Origin: Alnus glutinosa
Lineage: Eukaryota > Streptophyta > Magnoliopsida > Fagales > Betulaceae
Assembly (NCBI RefSeq): GCF_958979055.1
Contig: NC_084891.1
Span: 28,555,001 to 28,619,000, forward strand
DNA: 64,000 nt
Direction: 5' to 3'
In this document: positions 45,921 to 58,559 of the stretch, one piece after another
How the letters are laid out: each line of letters starts with the position of its first letter
Numbering within the stretch: position 1 is the first letter of the stretch
The notes under the pieces: generated by a model
The model's input: only the letters and a program-made list of their open reading frames with translations
The model's database searches: none
Told to the model about the DNA's origin: nothing
Made by a program: the position numbers and the translations under genes

Positions 45921-46402
45921 CGATGGTACAGAATTTGAGAATTTTTTCTCAATTTGGTGGAAAAATTAAGCCATATATCTTTTACTAGTACAAAGCAGGT
46001 CTTAGCTAGCGTGTAAGAATACGATATTTCCTTAAGTAATAGTCTGTAAACAAAAATAAAAAATAAAATGAATTACCCCATAAGAGCACTTCTGTGCTAT
46101 GACGTGTACGGATGTAGTGTTCGGCTCCGATGCTCCTTTTTCCGGTTGCTAACGGACGCTCCCCTCTCAGCCATTATCGGATGCCTTCTCTCTGTTCACA
46201 TGAAAACTTCTACAGTCGAGATTTCTTTCTATTGGTGGGTTGTTCTTTTTTACTTTAGATCGGCAATTATGTCCCACGTACGAGTTGTTGCTCTTAATGC
46301 TTTTGAGAACCGCGTCGAATTCTTTTTATGGAATCTTTCATAAAGTCCTTCAAACCAAGCTTTTTCTCTGCCAAAAACCACAGCGAGGAACGCTAAGCTC
46401 TC
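45921..46402. other. Promoter and 5' UTR of the MSL10-like gene
   Basis: About 480 bases with no distinct core motif that I would defend. An ATG-initiated frame at 46068-46343 is not protein-like. Confidence 0.45.
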
Positions 46403-49400
46403 ATGTATCACTGGAATAAAATGGCCCAAAAAGAAGGCGAAGTAGTGGTCGAGGTTGATGATAGTAATGGCTGTAGCAAAGAAACCATTGAAGTAAACAA
46501 GATTAGTAGGGAAAGTCCATGCAGCGACTATCAAGCTTCCTCAGAGACATTCATGGTTGCAAGAAGTGAATCTGTACGACGAAGAAACAAAGACATGTTG
46601 GACCAAGAAAACCGCCAAAGGTCCTCGAGCTCGGGTAGGGAAGAGGTTCTGAGGTGTAGTTCGAATGTTTCGTTTCAGCGAGGATCGCGAGATTCATGGA
46701 GGTCAGTGATAAGCAATACCAAGTCTAGGCTGATAGACCCGCCAGAGGAGCCATGTCAAAGTTCAGAAAGAGTAGTAAACTCTGGACGAGTGCGTGAAGA
46801 AGATAAGGATTATGAGGATTCTGATATTGAAGACATCCCACAGGAGTATAAGAGACAAAAATTCAGCAAACTGACATTGCTTCAATGGGTTGGTCTTATT
46901 TTGATCATTGCGGCTTTAGTTTGTAGCCTTTGGGTTCCGATTATAAAGAAGCAAACAATGTGGGATCTTCCATTATGGAAATGGGTTTTAGTGGTTTTAG
47001 CATTAATTTGTGGACGTTTAGTCTCGGGCTGGGGAATTCGGGTGGTTGTGTTCTTTATAGAGCGCAATTTTCTTCTGCGAAAAAGGGTTTTGTATTTTGT
47101 TTATGGGTTAAGGAAATCTGTTCAGAATTGCCTCTGGTTGGGTCTGGTTTTGGTTGTGTGGCATAGTATTTTCGATAACAAGGTAAAGAAGGAGACCAAG
47201 AGCAAGATTTTACCTCATGTAAATAAGGTTCTTGTTTGTTTTCTTTTGGGTACCCTGATATGGCTTCTAAAGACTCTGCTTGTCAAGGTCCTGGCTTCGA
47301 ACTTTCATGTAAACACATTCTTTGAACGAATCCGGGAGGCTTTGTTCAATCAGTATGTAATAGAAACGCTTTCCGGTCGGCCATTGTTTAAAAGACATGG
47401 CGTAGAAGAAGAGGAAGCTATGGCTGAGGTTCAGGAGTTTGAGAAAGCTGGGGTTATTGTGCCTGGTGAACTTAGGGCAACTCTGCTTCCGAGGAGTGGG
47501 AGAGTGATAGGAAGCGGTGGATTGCAATCTCCTGCGGTTGGGAAGAATTCTAGATTTTCGAGGTTAATGTCTAAGAGGCAAGATGAGGAGATCCCAGTTG
47601 ATCACCTGCATAAGCTGAATCTGAAGAATATATCGGCTTGGAATATGAGGAGGATGGTTAATATTATTCAGCATGGGGCTTTATCCACTCTGGATGAGCA
47701 GATACATAATTCTAATATTGAGGATGAAGCTTTGTTGCAAATTAAAAGTGAACGTCAGGCAAAAGAGGCAGCCAAGAGGATATTTCAAAATGTGGCAAAA
47801 CCAGGATTGCAGTAAGTTCTTATGTTCTTTTACCCTTGCTTTTCTTCTGATCAAATGAAGTTCGAAGTAGTTAATTTTTTTTTTTTTTTTTTTTTTGGAA
47901 TTATGTCTTCTAAATATGCACATTTGACATCGATCCTGATATATTGTTATGTAAATGTGAACCACTGCATAAGATACATTTACCTCCAAGATGTGATGCG
48001 CTTTATGAGTAAAGATAAATCTTTGAAGACAATGACTTTGTTTGGAATAGCAAATGAAAAGCAGGGAATCAGCAAGCCCTCCCTTAAAGACTGGATGGTA
48101 TGGCTACTTTCCTTCCCTTTCTCGGCCTCTTGCTATGGAATTCATAAAGTAGAACATAGTTATGCTCTTTGTTGATTTAATGGGCTGCATCTCCTAGTGG
48201 AATAAATAATGCTTCATTGTTTTGTTTTAGGTTAATGCATTTAAAGAGAGAAGGGCACTTGCATTGTCTCTCAATGATACAAAAACAGCTGTTGATGAAC
48301 TCCATAATTTGCTGAACGTCCTTGTAGCTATCATCATATTGATAATATGGCTTATTATACTTGGAGTTCCAATCTCCCACTTTCTTGTCTTCTTAAGTTC
48401 ACAACTTCTCTTGGTGGTGTTTATTTTCGGGAATACCTGCAAATCAGTATTTGAAGCAATAATTTTCTTATTCGTAATGCACCCATTTGATGTTGGTGAT
48501 CGTTGTGAAGTTGAAGGAGTCCAGGTAAAAAGGGGATTTTGATAAGATTTTTATCATGCACTCTCATATAAGAATGTCTTTCATTTATGTTCTAAATTAT
48601 ATTTTCTTGGGTCTCAGATGGTAGTTGAAGAGATGAACATACTAACTACAATTTTTCTGAGATATGATAATCAAAAGATCATATACCCTAATAGCATTCT
48701 GGCTACCAAGCCCATTGGTAATTATTATCGTAGTCCAGACATGGGAGATGCAATTGATTTCTGTATCCATATCTCCACCCCAGTGGAGAAGGTTGCCATG
48801 ATGAAGGAGAGAATAACAGGGTATTTAACGACATCCATCTTCTTTATTTTCATAATGATTTTCGTTTTGCCATCATTAGAAACTTAATTCCTAGAGATAT
48901 AGACTCTGTCTTAGCAGCAAATCCTTCCTCCGAAGATGGACAGCATCCGCTCTTTGACACCCGTAATGGGCATGGTATCCCCATAGTCAAAGCAGAGAGA
49001 AAGAGAAGAGTTAGAACAAGAAGGATTATTTAGCACTACCCCAGATCCATATGCGAATTACCACATTCATGTTAGAAGCCATGAAGGAGTCTAGTAATGG
49101 GCAGGAATAGTAAAATTTAGAACTCTTTATAGGTATTTGGTTTAGGACTTTTATCTCTTATGATTTGGATATATTAGCTGGGTTAGGATTAGAGTTGTTC
49201 TAAAATTGCAGTACTTTACTCGAAAAGAGCTCTTTGTTTCCTTCATTGTTGATTTTGGTTCACCATGGTACCATCAACCACTGACTTAACTAGTCCTCCA
49301 CTTCACTTTTACAATGAGCATAGCCGAAACATATGACTATTTACTTCCCATGAACTATGAACTATAACAATTTGAAATTCAATATAGAATACAATTTCTT

Positions 49401-50026
49401 CTATAAAGTTGCATAGGGTTATATATTCTCCATTCAAAAAACTATATGTACTTCGGCCCAAGTCTAATACTACTCTTCTCATGTAAATTAAACACTTAAA
49501 GAAACAAAAGTGTTAACCACTTAAAACAGGTCACGTAAGCCGATATAAAATGGGTGTGAAAAGTAGCATTGTCTTGGCTCAAACATACGTTAAAGTCTAC
49601 TGCTATAGCCTTTTTATTTTTATTTTTTAGTAAATATTTTGTTAATTTCAATAAATAGCAATGTGTTTTGCCACATAAAATCCTTTGATTTTCAAGTTAC
49701 TTTGTTGTTGTGGGCCTTGTGGCTACTGCATTTGTAGGTACATTGAAAGCAAGAATGAGCACTGGCACACAGCTCCAATGGTGATAATGAGGGATGTGAT
49801 AGACATGAACAAACTGATGTTGTCAGTGTGGCTTACACACAAAATGAACTATCAGGACATGGGGGAGAGATGGGCAAGGAGGGCCCTTCTAATTGAAGAG
49901 ATGATCAAAGTGTTCAGGGAGCTCGATATTGAATACCGCATGCTGCCTCTTGACGTGAACATCCGAAACATGCCACCTCTGATATCAAACAGGCTTCCTT
50001 CAAATTGGGCAACCTGTGCTAGTTGA
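46403..50026 (+). CDS. MSL10: Mechanosensitive channel of small conductance-like, MSL10 type
   Basis: Plasma-membrane MscS-family ion channel gated by membrane tension. Five exons: 46403-47811, 47974-48097, 48231-48524, 48618-48820 and 49738-50026, all GT-AG and in phase; 772 residues from the first ATG, or 766 from the ATG at 46421 (MAQKEGEVVVEV), which looks like the usual family start. A long charged, Ser-rich cytosolic N-terminus precedes four hydrophobic segments in exon 1 (first LILIIAALVCSLWVPII). Exon 3 encodes two more (VAIIILIIWLIILGV and the pore helix region FGNTCKSVFEAIIFLFVMHP). The MscS signature follows: FDVGDRCEVEGVQMVVEEMN, YDNQKIIYPNS, NYYRSPDMGD. The C-terminus reads ELDIEYRMLPLDVN. 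Intron 4 (0.9 kb) contains unassigned sequence. The gene symbol reflects best resemblance; MSL9/10 duplicates cannot be separated here. Confidence 0.93.
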
Positions 50027-51216
50027 TAGTGATGCAACAACAACATTTTAGATCTCTATACGGGAGGAGTTCGCAAGTTTTCCTTGTAAGAATTGAAGTA
50101 TTTAGGAAATGATTTATTGTGAAATTCATTACACGTTTGTTAAAATTGCTACGGAATGTACTAATTCTTAAACATGGTATGGTAGCTCCCCATCAAGTTA
50201 TGTTTGTTTTTTCCTCTTAAAAAAACAAAATATGTCACAAGCAACACAAAACGCTTTCCTAAAATAGAAAGTACCTTTAAAAAAGTTTTCACATTTATAT
50301 CACATCACAACACTTTCTCAAATAATAATAATAATAATAATAATTATCTTTCAAAACACATTAATTGAAAGCAAAGGACGATCACACTTACAAGATTAAA
50401 ATGTCAGTTATATGAAACTGATTAATGATAAAAACTATACTTTTATTTTATTATAATTTTACTTTACTGATATGATAGTGTCAATTAATTTTTAAAATTT
50501 ATTTATTTTTAATAATAATTGATAGAATTTTTTTTTTTTTTGAATGAAAGATTGATCTAAGATTTTATTAATACTAACACATAAGTCGAGTGAAATAATA
50601 ACGGGCATAAATGTGGTTTCTAACATTATTTTGTAAAATTGCAAACGGGCCGGTTAGTCAAAAAATAAAGGATAAAATTGTTTAAAAAAATGAAAAATAA
50701 CAAGTTTACCCTTGATTATTTGACTAACCGGCTACTCTGCATTTTATTTGAAAGGAAGAGAATCCGTTTACTGTAAAATCATGTTAGCGTCATATTATGA
50801 GCCATTGACAGCTTGAGACGATCGGCCTGTGCAAACCTTCCGAGCTTCCTCGGGTCTTTTTTTCCCATTTCCATGTCATTTCGGCCCATACACGCCCGTG
50901 GAAGAAGCCCATTGACCATTGCAGACCTTTGCCCATAGGTCGAAGCATAGTTGGGCCCCTTAGATTGTCTCCGTTAAGCCGGGCGCCCACTTTTTAGGTT
51001 CTTCCTGCTGGCTGGTCCCAACACCCAAGCCAACTACCCTCCCTGGCTCCCTTGCTCTCAGCTCAAGCAAAGGATAAAGTGGGAGAGGAGGCAAAGGTCC
51101 TCCGATCCTCTCTTCTTTGAGTGGTCGTAAACGAAACAAGAATACACATTCCAAACACAGAAAAGAAACCCAAAACCCGAAACCCCCATCCAACCTCATT
51201 CCTACTCCAATTTCCA
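50027..51216. other. Spacer and GST promoter
   Basis: AT-rich first half with an ATA repeat near 50325-50343 and one fold-back repeat (50649-50732). The GST leader occupies roughly the last 100 bases. Confidence 0.5.
50649..50732. repeat. 84-bp fold-back repeat
   Basis: GCCGGTTAGTCAAA at the left and TTTGACTAACCGGC at the right are exact reverse complements, and pairing continues inward with few mismatches to about 34 bases per arm. Confidence 0.85.
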
Positions 51217-51988
51217 ATGGCGACTCCAGTAAAAGTGTACGGACCAGCCATGTCCACAGCTGTGTCCAGGGTCCTAGCCTGTCTCCTTGAGAAAAACGTC
51301 GACTTCCAGCTCATCCCCGTTAACATGTCGAAGGGGGAGCACAAGAAGCCTGACTTCCTCAAGATCCAGCCCTTTGGCCAAGTACCAGCATTTGAAGACG
51401 ACGGCATATCCCTCTTTGGTAAATATAGCCACAATTTTATCATCTTCATTCATTCTATTTACTCCTTCGCTGTAAATCCATAGGTAACAATTTCTTCTTC
51501 TTCTTTTTTTTGTGGGTAATTCAGAGTCTCGGGCGATATGCCGATACATTTGTGAGAAGTACGCGGACCAAGGAAACAAAGGACTATACGGGACGAACCC
51601 ACTGGCAAAAGCATCCATAGACCAGTGGCTAGAGGCGGAAGGGCAGAGCTTCAGCCCACCAAGCTCGGCTTTGGTGTTTCAGCTTGCGTTCGCGCCGCGA
51701 ATGAAGATCAAGCAAGACCAGGTGGCGATCAAGCAGAACGAGGAAAAGCTGTCCAAGGTGCTGGACGTGTACGAGAAGAGGCTGCAGGAGACCCGGTTCT
51801 TGGCCGGCGAAGAATTCTCTTTGGCCGATCTTTCTCACTTGCCCAACGCGCAGTACTTGGTGAGCGCCACTGATAGGGGTGAGCTCTTCACTTCCAGAGA
51901 CAATGTGGGTAGGTGGTGGGACGAGATTTCTAGCCGAGACTCGTGGAAGAAGGTGGTTGATATGCAGCAGAAGAAGACCAGTGCTTGA
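51217..51988 (+). CDS. GSTF: Glutathione S-transferase, phi class
   Basis: Cytosolic enzyme conjugating glutathione to electrophiles, often stress-induced. Two exons, 51217-51418 and 51525-51988, giving 221 residues (phi proteins are usually about 215). The N-terminal thioredoxin-like domain shows the catalytic Ser region GPAMSTAVSRVLACL, the glutathione-site text DFLKIQPFGQVPAFEDD, and ESRAICRYI across the splice junction. The helical domain shows IDQWLEAEGQSF and the N-capping region FLAGEEFSLADLSHLPN. The one intron falls at the conserved position within LFE|SRAI; the earlier phi intron, which normally follows PFGQ, is absent. Start is the only plausible ATG. Confidence 0.95.
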
Positions 51989-53972
51989 AATTTGGTTGGT
52001 GCTTTTGCCTTTTGGTCCCTTTTTTTCCTGAGTTTCAGTGATGGACCTGATAGCATTTCTTGATAAATTGCTTCAAATCAGAGACTTTTCTTCTTTGGGT
52101 ATTACTGAATCAAGATATCTAAATACCAAATTCAGTTAAATTGTCGTTTTGCTGAATTCACGAAGGATTCTGCCGCCCGTCTATATCTTTGTGTTTGGTT
52201 ATGAAACTACTATTCAAAGTTACTATAATTGAAACATAACATTTCTTCTTGGTTTGGTATCTTGATTTGATGGCATTTTGATCTTCAGTGATCCATGTTA
52301 ATTGGTCTCGTGTAATCTTTCAATTTCAGAACACCTTAGCAAAATACATTAATTTACTACGGTCTTCAAGCACTATATGTATCAAAAGATTAAAGAAGGG
52401 AAAATACGGTGTCACTGTCGGTTTGATTCTATAGCTGTGTGTACTCCAGCATGACAAAATTCTTGTAACTCCATGTATAAAATTGTCAAATGTCTCTTAA
52501 TACATGAAAAATATATATATATTTCTTAATAACATTTCTATTAAAAAATCATGACTTTTCTTACCTTCTCTTTCACTGCACTTCATCCGATGTGGGAATA
52601 TGTTTCTCTTTCATTGTCTTGTATGTAACGATTATTAGTTTAATCAATGTGGGAGTAACCTTTTAAACCCCTCTAATCTAGTTAAGTTACAATTGAAACT
52701 CTCTAGAATATAGGACTAAGCATCTATGAGCACTTTTATAATTAACCTACTCAATATGAATTATCTTTTCAATATGAGACTGGCTTTCGGATGTGTCAAT
52801 ATCCATATATTCATGGAATAGGTATGTTTTATATCATTTATATGAGATCGTGTACTGTTTTATTTTTTGGTAAAGTAAATGTGCTATTTTTGAAGGTAGA
52901 AAACACGATTCTTTGTGGTCTTAACTAGTGTGGATGAACAATCAATCATGTTGCTTGATCTCTTGGTGTTGCATTTGTTCTGGATCTTCGTTGGTGATAT
53001 TTTTTTTTTCTACTCATGTAGCCAAGCATGCTATTTGTTCATCTATTAACAATGGCCTATTTTTTTATTTTTTTTTTAGATACATCTATTCACAATGGTT
53101 AAAATGTAATAATGGAGGTGATAGCATCTGGTGTTAAAACGCATCTTCTGTATGACGAAGTAGATGGTGACCAAGGGTAACTCACCCTAAAAATTCACCC
53201 TTCAATTTTTTATTTTTTATTTAGTTATACTATTCAATTTTTTCTTAGTAAAAGGATTCAGTGATTCATGGATTCATCTGGAGATGCTTTTTCTTCAGCA
53301 AGTTCTCACAAAAACGTTACAGGGGAAAACAGCAAAAAATCCTCCGTGTTATTTATGCTCTACTATCTATGGAGGGAGGCTTAAGAATCCAAGGCTTTGA
53401 AGGTTCTGCTTTAAGGAATCAATTATCACATTATCACTAGAATATTTAGGTTGCTAAACCTAGGTAAAAGAGTCTGCCTGAAATGAACCTAGAGCCTCAA
53501 GTCGCCATATGAGAATCAGTTCTCAGACTTCGAAAGAGGCCTTGTACAAAAATTCCGTGGCACTGACAGGCCCGTAGCTTGCCCTCTACCATGGTTCACT
53601 TGTTACAGGTCTCGAGATGCTCGAGCAGGTTTCTGAAGCTCACTTGCTCGAACATCCTAGGACAGGCACCCCTAATCCAATCCGAAGTTTTTGAAATTTG
53701 AAAAACCAAATTACTAAAGATCCCGATCCGGTTCAAAAAGTGTCAATGCACCCTTCCTTTTATCTTCCTCCAAAGTGGTACAATTGGAACACTTGGCTGT
53801 AGGAAAACCACTTCCTGTCCATGCAGAATAGTCACCAGCAACATCAGTGAAGGGTAGTATCAATATGCATGCAAGAATTGCAGTTTCCTAACAGCCAACC
53901 ACATAAATAGTACAACCCAAGAAGTTGCCTTAAATTTCTTTTGCTTTTCCTGGCTTCCTCTGTTCTCCATCC
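51989..53972. other. Intergenic stretch between GST and ARID-HMG gene
   Basis: About 2 kb, AT-rich. GST 3' UTR lies at the left and the ARID-HMG 3' UTR at the right. No additional gene, RNA or bounded element recognised. Confidence 0.5.
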
Positions 53973-56899
53973 CTAATAGTTCATTGCCTGGCCGAGCTTC
54001 ATTTTCTCTTTGTACTCTTTCAATTCTCTCTTGTACCGTTCCTTGTCTTTCAACCCAATGTTCTGGTAAACCTATTAGGAAACCAGAAATCGTTAACAAT
54101 CAAATGCAAATCTAAGTATAATCAACATGAAAATTAATTTAAGGGTAAAAGCAAAAAGCACCCTTTCTAACAAAAAGCTTACTGCTTTTCTTTTCATTCT
54201 ACCATGCAAGAGATAAATAATTCCACAGAGAAACAACCCAGAAGAGGTTTGTAAAGTGTCTTGGAGATTACCATCCTATCCTCTGGGCTGAGGTTGCTCC
54301 ATGACTCGCCAATCATCTTTGTGAACTCCCTTTCTCTGTTCGGGTACAAAGATTTGAGCTTGTAATGCTTCTCGGCAAAGAAGAAGTTATAGCCACTCCG
54401 ATTGGGCTTTGGATAGTTGGGGTCTCCCCTTCTTTTACTTTTCCTTCTCCGACGACGACGACCGGAATGGTGAGGTTTGTATGTGTATGGTATAATGGCA
54501 GTGTTGGATTCGGGAACTGAGGAAGAAGAATCTGGCTGCTCCGGATGGTAAAGTACTCCTCTAAGAACCTCAGAACCTAATTTCACAGACACCAAATAAC
54601 CACAATCGAATTTCCCTTCAATTGTTCCAAGAGCTGAGAAGCATGAAGGGCCTGTACAAGATGGTAGCAGAAAGTTTGATATAAAGCTAGTTAGTTGCTC
54701 CCATAGCAATTAGAAGAAGCCCCTAACTATGTTATGGAAAAGAGTGCTGTTAGGGAGTACACTACAGCTTTTACTACAAGTTATCTTACCAGCTAATGTG
54801 ACAATCCATAATTGGCAAAATGGTTAAGTTTAATTAGTTAGTGGCTAACATGTCAACCACGTCACTAATCTTCATAAAACCTATAACAAAGACCTTTTAA
54901 GTGGAATGATATGCACTAAGAGACGGACCAAGGGAGGGGCCTGTATTGGCTTAAACCCTATGGGCACTAATACATATATGTTATATTAGGGCCAAAATGT
55001 TAAGTTTGGCCCCTATTGGCTTGACCCTTGTGGCCATGTTATAAAACTCGAGTAATGCTAAATACTAAACCTCTATCCTACCGGTGGATATATATATATG
55101 TCTCTTATAAATGCTAGTAGCTAGGCTCTTACAACCGCTTTACCGATCCGGGAAAGTAAGTATATATATATATATATAACAAGAATAGATCAAGCCAAAA
55201 TGCCCAATGGGATGAGGGTGTAGTATTTCGCATTACTCTAAAAACTCATAGAAAAACCCAATATTGGCCTCTTTACATCCAATTTTTTGTCTAGTTTGAA
55301 TAAGTTTTTTTGAGGAAATCAAATGGGGTCCTAAATCAATTGATGATTCCAACTTAAGGCACCAAAACAATCAAATGGGGTCTTAAGTCAATTGATTGCA
55401 TACTATAATATATTCTAATTATTATTTGATAACTATAGTAGTTTTTAGTTCTTGAAAACAACCAAAAGAAAGAACTAAAAAGAAAAAAATATATATATAT
55501 TGAAGAAAAGAAAACCCAGACAATTGAGAAACACCAAAAAATAATACACGAAAGAAGAGAAGCTTTAGTAATACTGCGAGGCGTGTGAGGCCCTTGGCTA
55601 CAGAGTTATTGCCTTCATGCTTTGGACCCATCAACTACCATTAAAGGCAACTAAAAAATAATTTTAAACCTTTAAGACACATAATAGCCACATATTTTCT
55701 TAGATTGACATGCACATCTAACATATCTAAATAAGTTAACCACCATATAAAGGCAATCCACTTGGCATCCTAAGAGATTCATTGACTTACACATAAATTA
55801 AACACAACATTATGTGGCAGAGAAATTAAAACAAACAACTATGTGTGGTGTGGTTGACACTCACTTTATCCTCTTATATTTTCGTGTAAGTGAAATGAGA
55901 ATGGAAAAACTAGCTTGCATTATTATCCAAGTAAAATCGATAAATTAGGGAGGAAAAAGAAAAACCTTCAACAATCGTCGTTTTGGGGGAGTATTCCACA
56001 AGAGCCAATTCAGGTCTCCACGAAGGATTGCTAGCAGGAAATGAAACTGGACAGAAATAAAACAGGACCCATAAAATGATTTTTTTTTTTTAAAAGAAAA
56101 AGAAAAAATTGGATCAAGAAACAATATTATCAGAGACAAGATTAAGGAACAAAACTACCTCTTAAAACAGAGAAAATGAGACAAGAAAAGAGGATATATA
56201 AAACGATTTTAACTACCTGTTGGAGTGAAAACAGGACCCTGCAGCTTAAAGAAGTAGACCTGTTCATAATGGTAAAGGAGACTGAAGTAGTGTTTCCTCA
56301 ATACAAAGGAAGCACTTGTTGTGGTTGGAGAGAACCTGAAAATATTACCCACTTCCCTCCATTTCTTCTCTGCAACAACCTGCACATTTTTCTTTCATTC
56401 TCGGTGGAAAATCATAATGCATCCACAGTAAGATTGGATTAGATATAAGAGCAAACCTTCTCATAACCACCCCTTTTTGTAACCTCTACATAAAGAACAT
56501 GCAAATCTAGCTCCTTCCCCCCAATCACGGGAATCCTTAAAATAACAAGGAAAAAAGAATGGAAGATTAAAAAAACACAACCACATGAATCAAACATAAA
56601 AATAGGAGCATAAAACAAACTCCAAATAAAATGTGGAAATCCCATGTACATCACATACTGCTATGTGTGTTATAATCAATGTGGAAATCCCCCCAAAAAA
56701 CTATATTGTCCAACAGAAAAAATGAGAGGAAAAAAAAAAGGACTTACATAAACTTGGTGTTCATCATAAAATGGAAGCGCCTCAGAGTGTCCCAGAAGAC
56801 TATAGGGTCCCTGACAGCATCCTCATGGGAGGCAAGTGAGGCAGGATAATGCTTACCCTCCACCCCATTCCAGCTCTTGTTGCTCCCAAACGGCGACAT
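53973..56899 (-). CDS. ARID/HMG-box DNA-binding protein (plant HMGB9/10/11/15 group)
   Basis: Nuclear architectural or transcription factor with two DNA-binding domains. Six exons on the minus strand: 56748-56899, 56457-56535, 56217-56379, 55966-56046, 54272-54651 and 53973-54071; all phases agree and give 317 residues. ARID/BRIGHT domain, about residues 30-130: FWDTLRRFH, KELDLHVLYVEVTKRGGYEK, EKKWREVGNIF, ASFVLRKHYFSLLYHYE. A basic stretch GRRRRRRKSKRRG (about 222-234) is a likely nuclear signal and precedes the HMG-box (about 235-305): PNYPKPNRSGYNFFFAEKHY, PNREREFTKMIGESW, LSPEDRMVYQNIG. It ends KLGQAMNY. Length fits HMGB10/11 rather than the longer HMGB15. Intron 4 (1.3 kb) carries transposon-like text near 54920-55160. 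Confidence 0.93.
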
Positions 56900-58346
56900 T
56901 TTTCACAGTCACCGGAAAATCTAGATGGCTAGATTGAAGTGAAGAGCCTGAAAGACATTAACGTATATTAATGGCTATAATAAAGAAAGATGATTTCCAA
57001 GATAAGATTGTAATTAAGGAACAGTAAATCTGACCAAAAGCAGTATTTAAAGAAGAGGGTTGGACGCGTGGGAGGTAACGGTTACACAAAATTGGCCTTT
57101 TCTGCTATTATGAAAAGAACGGGCTATTTAAGCACAGTGAAAAAAAAATATCCCTAATGCTTATTTATTTTTCACAGGCTACGTTCATAATTACACGCCT
57201 CTACTTCCTCTTCTGAATTACTCTCTTTCTCGTGCCACTCGAAGCCTGACATCTCTGCCGCAGTATGACCAGTGATTACTCTCTCTTTCTCTTTCCCTCT
57301 CCCTCCAAACGTTGACATGCACTTGGGCTTCTTGTTCTGATAGTAGTGTCTGAAGCGTATCTTTAGAGTACATTTGGTGGAAGATATCTGAAGAGACTTT
57401 AGGGGCTGTTATCGAGTGCTCTCGAGTGTACTACTGTTGCAGAGGTACAAAGGGTATGTGTATCAATCGTAGGCTTGGATCAGATATATGGCTTTGTTTT
57501 GGACGCTGGTCAATAGACTGGGTTCTGTGGATGGACCTTTACTTTGTCCGGTTTTTTTAGCAGATCATCTTGTTATCCCTGAAAACATGTTTCGGCCTCC
57601 CGTATATAAGCTTGACTGGGTGGTTTATGATTGCTGACATGGAAAACAAGATCCTTTTGTTTGCTGACTGGGAAAATCACGTGATCACAAAATGTATAAG
57701 AGACTAGCTATATATATTCTTTTTTTTAAAAAAATAAAATCAAATCAAAGATTTATGAATCTGTATGAATCCTACGAACCCACAAATTCAATAATAATTT
57801 TAAAAAATAAAAAAGATAAAAGGATGGCCACAAGAAAAAAAGAACCATTTTTCATAGATTAAAATGTTTTTGATGGATAAAGATCTTACTTATCTAAGCA
57901 GGTCAAAGAAAAAGAGGTGAATTTTATAAACACTTACAATTATTGTTTGGATTCATAAGAGTGTGTTTGGCATTTTGATTTTAAGTGATTTTAAATAAAA
58001 TAGTAGAAATGAATTGTTTTTAATTGCGTTTTCAAAAAATTTTAATTTAAAAACTTCGAAAAAAAAAAAAACTGTATTTTCAAATTGTATGCAAGAAAAT
58101 ATATTTTTATAAACGCACAATTTTAAAAATTGAACTGTAATTTTAAATATTAAATTATAATTTTGTTATATTTTTAAAATTACTATTTTCAAATCATACA
58201 TTTAAAAATTGTTATTTTTAAATCCCAAATCTAAACAGAACCTCAAAATTCAGCAAGGAGCTTCGGATCCTAATCGGTTTTTGAGAGTCTGAGACCTTTA
58301 AAGAATAGTTGGAATAGAGAGACGGAGAGAATGGATTTGTTCGGTA
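56900..58346. other. ARID-HMG promoter region and spacer
   Basis: Contains CT-rich leader-like text and copy A (57232-57402) of a sequence repeated at 59805-59977. The rest is AT-rich. Confidence 0.5.
57232..57402. repeat. Dispersed direct repeat, copy A
   Basis: Shares CTGACATCTCTGC, GACATGCACTTGGGCTT, CTTGTTCTGAT and TTTAGAGTACATTTGGTGG in the same order with copy B 2.57 kb downstream. Confidence 0.8.
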
Positions 58347-58400
58347 ATCCCACATCGAGTAGAAAAAGAATGGCACGGGTTGAAGTCCCTTCTATAAGAT
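58347..58400 (+). promoter_or_regulatory. snRNA-type promoter: USE plus TATA
   Basis: ATCCCACATCG (58347-58357) is an exact match to the plant snRNA upstream sequence element RTCCCACATCG. TATAAGAT (58393-58400) follows after 35 bases, close to the 33-34 spacing of Pol II snRNA genes and unlike the roughly 24 of Pol III U6/U3 genes. USE-like promoters also occur in some short retroelement-type repeats, so this could be a repeat promoter. Confidence 0.5.
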
Positions 58401-58419
58401 GCCAAATTGGAGCACGTGA

Positions 58420-58555
58420 AAGCCACGATCCTGCAGGCAGTGAACGGGAAGTGATGAGTGGTTGGTTCTCGCAATGAAGATGGCGGATGGGTGTCAGCCC
58501 CAAAAGCCTGGTTATTACATCTGGACACTCTAATCTTTAACTCGTCTGATCCCAA
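58420..58555 (+). ncRNA. Unidentified candidate non-coding RNA downstream of the USE/TATA promoter
   Basis: The start is set only by distance from the TATA box. The sequence is not U1, U2, U4, U5, U6, U11, U12 or U3 as I know them. A box-C-like GTGATGA (58451-58457) and a box-D-like CTGA (58546-58549) are bracketed by GGGA/TCCC, which could form the short stem of a C/D snoRNA; this is weak evidence. No plant snRNA 3' box was found, and a TTTTT lies at about 58579. Protein frames here look non-functional. Confidence 0.25.
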
Positions 58556-58559
58556 GCTT

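Noticed and set aside
46068-46343. 91-codon frame upstream of the MSL10-like gene
   Set aside because: No family resemblance; sits in the leader/promoter region.
58270-58555. Two overlapping minus-strand frames of 77-85 codons
   Set aside because: They overlap the USE/TATA unit and have no recognisable domain.
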